DNA of 32,000 nt, from NCBI GenBank assembly GCA_009746045.1, contig RPFO01000448.1:447126-479125 (forward strand), given 5' to 3'. Numbering within the stretch: the first letter of the stretch is position 1; each line of letters opens with the position of its first letter. The notes under the pieces were generated by a model, which saw nothing but the letters and a program-made list of their open reading frames with translations, was not told the DNA's origin and searched no databases. Source of the stretch: Mesostigma viride. Lineage: Eukaryota; Streptophyta; Mesostigmatophyceae; Mesostigmatales; Mesostigmataceae. A program made the position numbers and the translations under genes. Below are positions 29,541-32,000 of this stretch, one piece after another.

Positions 29541-30009
29541 TTTTTTATCACAAATTTAACAACACTAACCACCAAGACACTCCCCAAGCTAGGGCACATC
29601 ATGTTAATTCTTTGCAGGCAACTCAAGAATGACTAGTACAAACAGCGTGCAAAACCTTGGGGCATGTGAATGCCTGAGTGGTGACCATAGCTAGCAGAAT
29701 GTATAATGTAAGGTAGACATTGCCAGTATGCCACATTGCTGTGATGCGCAGTGCACGTCCATATATACCCCATAACACCATACCTTTAAACTACTTGGCA
29801 CATTGCAAAATGGGAAGGAAAGGTGGACAATACATGCCACGTCACTAGAACACAGCCATTTGGTTGCTACCAACACGCACCATGCGTGATATATACGTGT
29901 AATACATGTCAAGAACATGCCGAGCGAACATCAAGGTGAAGTGACACCCAGCCGCTGGCACATGTCACCTGGCATCCACGTATGCTCACGTGATATGGTA
30001 TTGGCATAT

Positions 30010-31235
30010 CCCATGTCTCCATCTCTTGTGCTTTGTGGGCACCGAGCCACCCATGCAGTAACCCACCCATGCAGCCACCTGGTCACCCACCCAATGAACT
30101 GCTTACACTCTTGCGCGCCCGTGCACCCAGCCACCCACACGTCCACCCACCTAGTGACCAAAGCCAGCCAGCCAGCCGTGCACGTGCTAACCCACCTTAT
30201 TATATAACCACGCATGCACCTAGGCACCCAACCAGCTTAACCAACCCACTTGGACATTCACCCACCCAGCAAGGCACCTGCGCTTGCAACCCACACACCT
30301 ATAATAGGTAATAAGGAAGCACTCACCCATCCAATGAGCCAACCACCCAACCACCCAACCACCTAAACACCCAGCCAGCATGCCCCATATGCACCATCCG
30401 GCCACCCACCCTTGACCCACCCACCCACCCACCCACTCAACCACTCAGTGCCCCCCACCCTTATACCCACTGACCCACCCACACATGCACTTTCTCAGCC
30501 AGCCACCCCCCACCTCACCCCCAACCTGCACAGCCCTTCACCAGCGATATCAGGTGAGTCGGTCCCAACCATAAACCCACCCACGCATCCATATCTGTGC
30601 GCCCACCCGCCCATCTACCCGTCCCTTCGCCCACCGACCCACACCTAGTCATCTACACATCCACCAGCCACCAACCACCAATGGCCCATCCACCAACCCA
30701 CCCACCCACACGCATCCCTAACCACCCAACCACTAACCCACCATCCTCAAACCCATGCAATTGTTTCACTCACACATCTAACTACCCACCCACTTAGGAG
30801 TCTCCAAAGCCTATCATCACGCAGACACCTGGCCATCTGCCTACAACCGATCACCCTAACACTCGTCTACCCATCATGACCAGCCACCCATCCACCCACC
30901 CTCTCCACCTGCCTGTGCTCCCAGCTACTCGGCCAGCCATTTACCAAGGCATCCACCTTTCAGCCAGCCACCTGCCATTGAACCCACCCATGTCTAGGAA
31001 TCCCTTGAAGCATCTACAGCCTAAGCCTCCCACCCAAGACTTCCAGGGCAACTGAACAACCAACCAACCAATCAACCAGCTACACAACTACCTAACCACC
31101 TAACCACCCAACACCCAAACCAGCCAGGCATGTGCCCGCCCATTTGCCCTCGCACGCCCGCACCATCAGGTCCCTCCATACACGCCCCGTTCACCTAGCC
31201 AGCCACACACCTAGCCAGCCACCTGCCCAACTCAC
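30010..31235 (+). repeat. Degenerate CCAC/CCAA simple-sequence region
   Basis: About 1.2 kb is dominated by ACCCACC, CAACCACC and AGCCAGCC words with no fixed period. It is broken by a less repetitive island at about 30535-30600. Pro/His/Thr-rich frames on the plus strand and Gly/Trp-rich ones on the minus strand are products of this composition and not genes. Confidence 0.85.
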
Positions 31236-32000
31236 GCATGAAGTCAACGTTAGCCATGCATGGCCTCACGTTGCATAACTTGCATTGCATGGGTAGTTTG
31301 CATGAGGCAGCTTCCATCTCGTTGTCAGCAACTGAAAAGGCTCTTTCTTTACTTTAATGAATGAGCAACAACGTTGGAAACGTTATCCTATCCCTCTTTA
31401 AAACAGTCTTTAAATCAGAAAGACGAGGGCAAATATCTGGACAAGGTGGCAATAACCACTGCAAAATGCACTTGAGAACGTCTTATTAATCCAGCTCTCT
31501 ACCCTTTGAGAAGCTGCCTTGCGTTAGCAGCGATCCTGGGCCCTCTAGCTCGCTCACCTCGCTTAATCTGCGCTTCTTTATGGCTGCCGGGAGATGCGAA
31601 GCTTGAACCCAGCGTGTCGTGACGAGGTCCTCTGCCCGGCCCATCACACCTCGAAACCGCATGCCGACTAATTAAAAACGATGCCCCCCTTTGCCTTTTG
31701 TATCGGGCGTCAAAAGAACGATAAACTCGCTTGGAAAACACTGTCGCAAAGAGCTTTCTACAGGCATTATAAGCAATTTTCGCAGTTTTTACCGCACTTA
31801 TTGCACAGCCGGGAGACCATTAAGGACCTTTGCGCGGAATCTCGTGCACGCCATATGTCCTGCTGGCTTATTGCCGCAGGCTGGCAGTATAGGAAGGTCG
31901 GGCATAGCCTAAAGAGGTAATTATCTGACGATAAAGATATGCATTGCATGACGCAAGAAACAGACGGATTTCGCACCCCCCAGTTTATTCACGCAAATGC
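31236..32000 (+). other. No gene recognised
   Basis: Frames of up to 80 codons on each strand overlap one another (31499-31920) and show no motif. The segment 31560-31650 can form a GCCGGG/CCCGGC pairing with a GGTTCAAG-like word on the minus strand, but not a tRNA. It may be the edge of a neighbouring gene or repeat. Confidence 0.3.

Larger units (their letters stand above)
29079..30009 (+). other. Retroelement 3' flank, AT-rich, two hairpins, no gene
   Basis: After the RNase H the sequence turns AT-rich. It contains hairpins at 29334-29367 and 29494-29540 and degenerate CAAAGTT/CGGAGCC words. No frame looks coding. I could not identify an LTR here. Confidence 0.5.

Noticed and set aside
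30412-30797. Pro/Thr/His-rich frames
   Set aside because: They follow from the CCAC simple sequence and lack any domain.
21000-31400. Possible LTR pair around the Copia-type element (shared ACTTTAATGAAT and AACTTGCATT words at about 21070-21110 and 31280-31370)
   Set aside because: Only short words match and they are not collinear over any length; chance is sufficient.
31560-31650. tRNA-like sequence on the minus strand
   Set aside because: A GCCGGG/CCCGGC pairing and a GGTTCAAG word are there, but the span is only about 55 bases and the T-arm and anticodon arm do not pair.
1-32000. CRISPR array, phage or bacterial operon
   Set aside because: No regular spaced repeats, no ribosome binding sites before clustered genes, and clear spliceosomal-type intron boundaries.

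Overview
The window looks like nuclear DNA of a eukaryote, most plausibly a green (chlorophyte-type) alga. It has long, moderately GC-rich coding exons with GT-AG introns, CA, CAG and CCA microsatellites, degenerate non-LTR (LINE) copies with simple-repeat 3' tails, and a Copia-type LTR retroelement. No bacterial operon structure, tRNA, rRNA or CRISPR array was seen. The lineage is an inference from gene style, not from a marker gene.

Left third (1-12753): two very long reading frames that I read as one spliced gene. A 6.8 kb exon (1606-8447) encodes a large protein with a coiled coil, a beta-rich middle, a GBP/atlastin-type GTPase domain, a long Cys/His-rich zinc-binding region and a VWA domain with a complete MIDAS. 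A phase-0 GT-AG intron (8448-9147) would join it to 9148-12753, which encodes three consecutive CbbX/SpoVK-type AAA+ modules, a charged coiled coil and a short Cys-containing C-terminal motif. The joined product would be about 3460 residues or more. A possible first exon at 1-151 matches in phase. The upstream intron holds C-rich and G-rich tracts that are roughly complementary.

Middle (about 13400-20500): a graveyard of 5'-truncated, mutated LINE copies on both strands. They carry recognisable RT and post-RT protein pieces (YADD; TYGAE-W). Two 3'-end types occur, each a small stem-loop followed by TTAA- or TTAAA-type repeats. A candidate LTR (18143-18528) with a polypurine tract lies among them. 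From about 20500 to 22100 I see only hairpins and short motifs, no convincing gene.

Right third (22930-29078): a degenerate Copia-type element whose readable order is coiled-coil/gag, zinc knuckle, integrase (with a GPY/F-like tail), an aspartic-protease-like segment, RT and RNase H. It is broken by several frameshifts and deletions. The protease-like segment lies between integrase and RT, which is not the usual Copia order. No LTR pair was found. Downstream come an AT-rich stretch with two strong hairpins, about 1.2 kb of degenerate CCAC-type simple sequence, and a final 0.75 kb without a recognisable gene.

The best candidate for an undescribed system is the GTPase, zinc region, VWA and triple-AAA+ protein. 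It would place a VWA (MIDAS) adaptor and AAA+ motors in one chain, echoing the MoxR/VWA partnerships, but with an added membrane- or defence-type GTPase.
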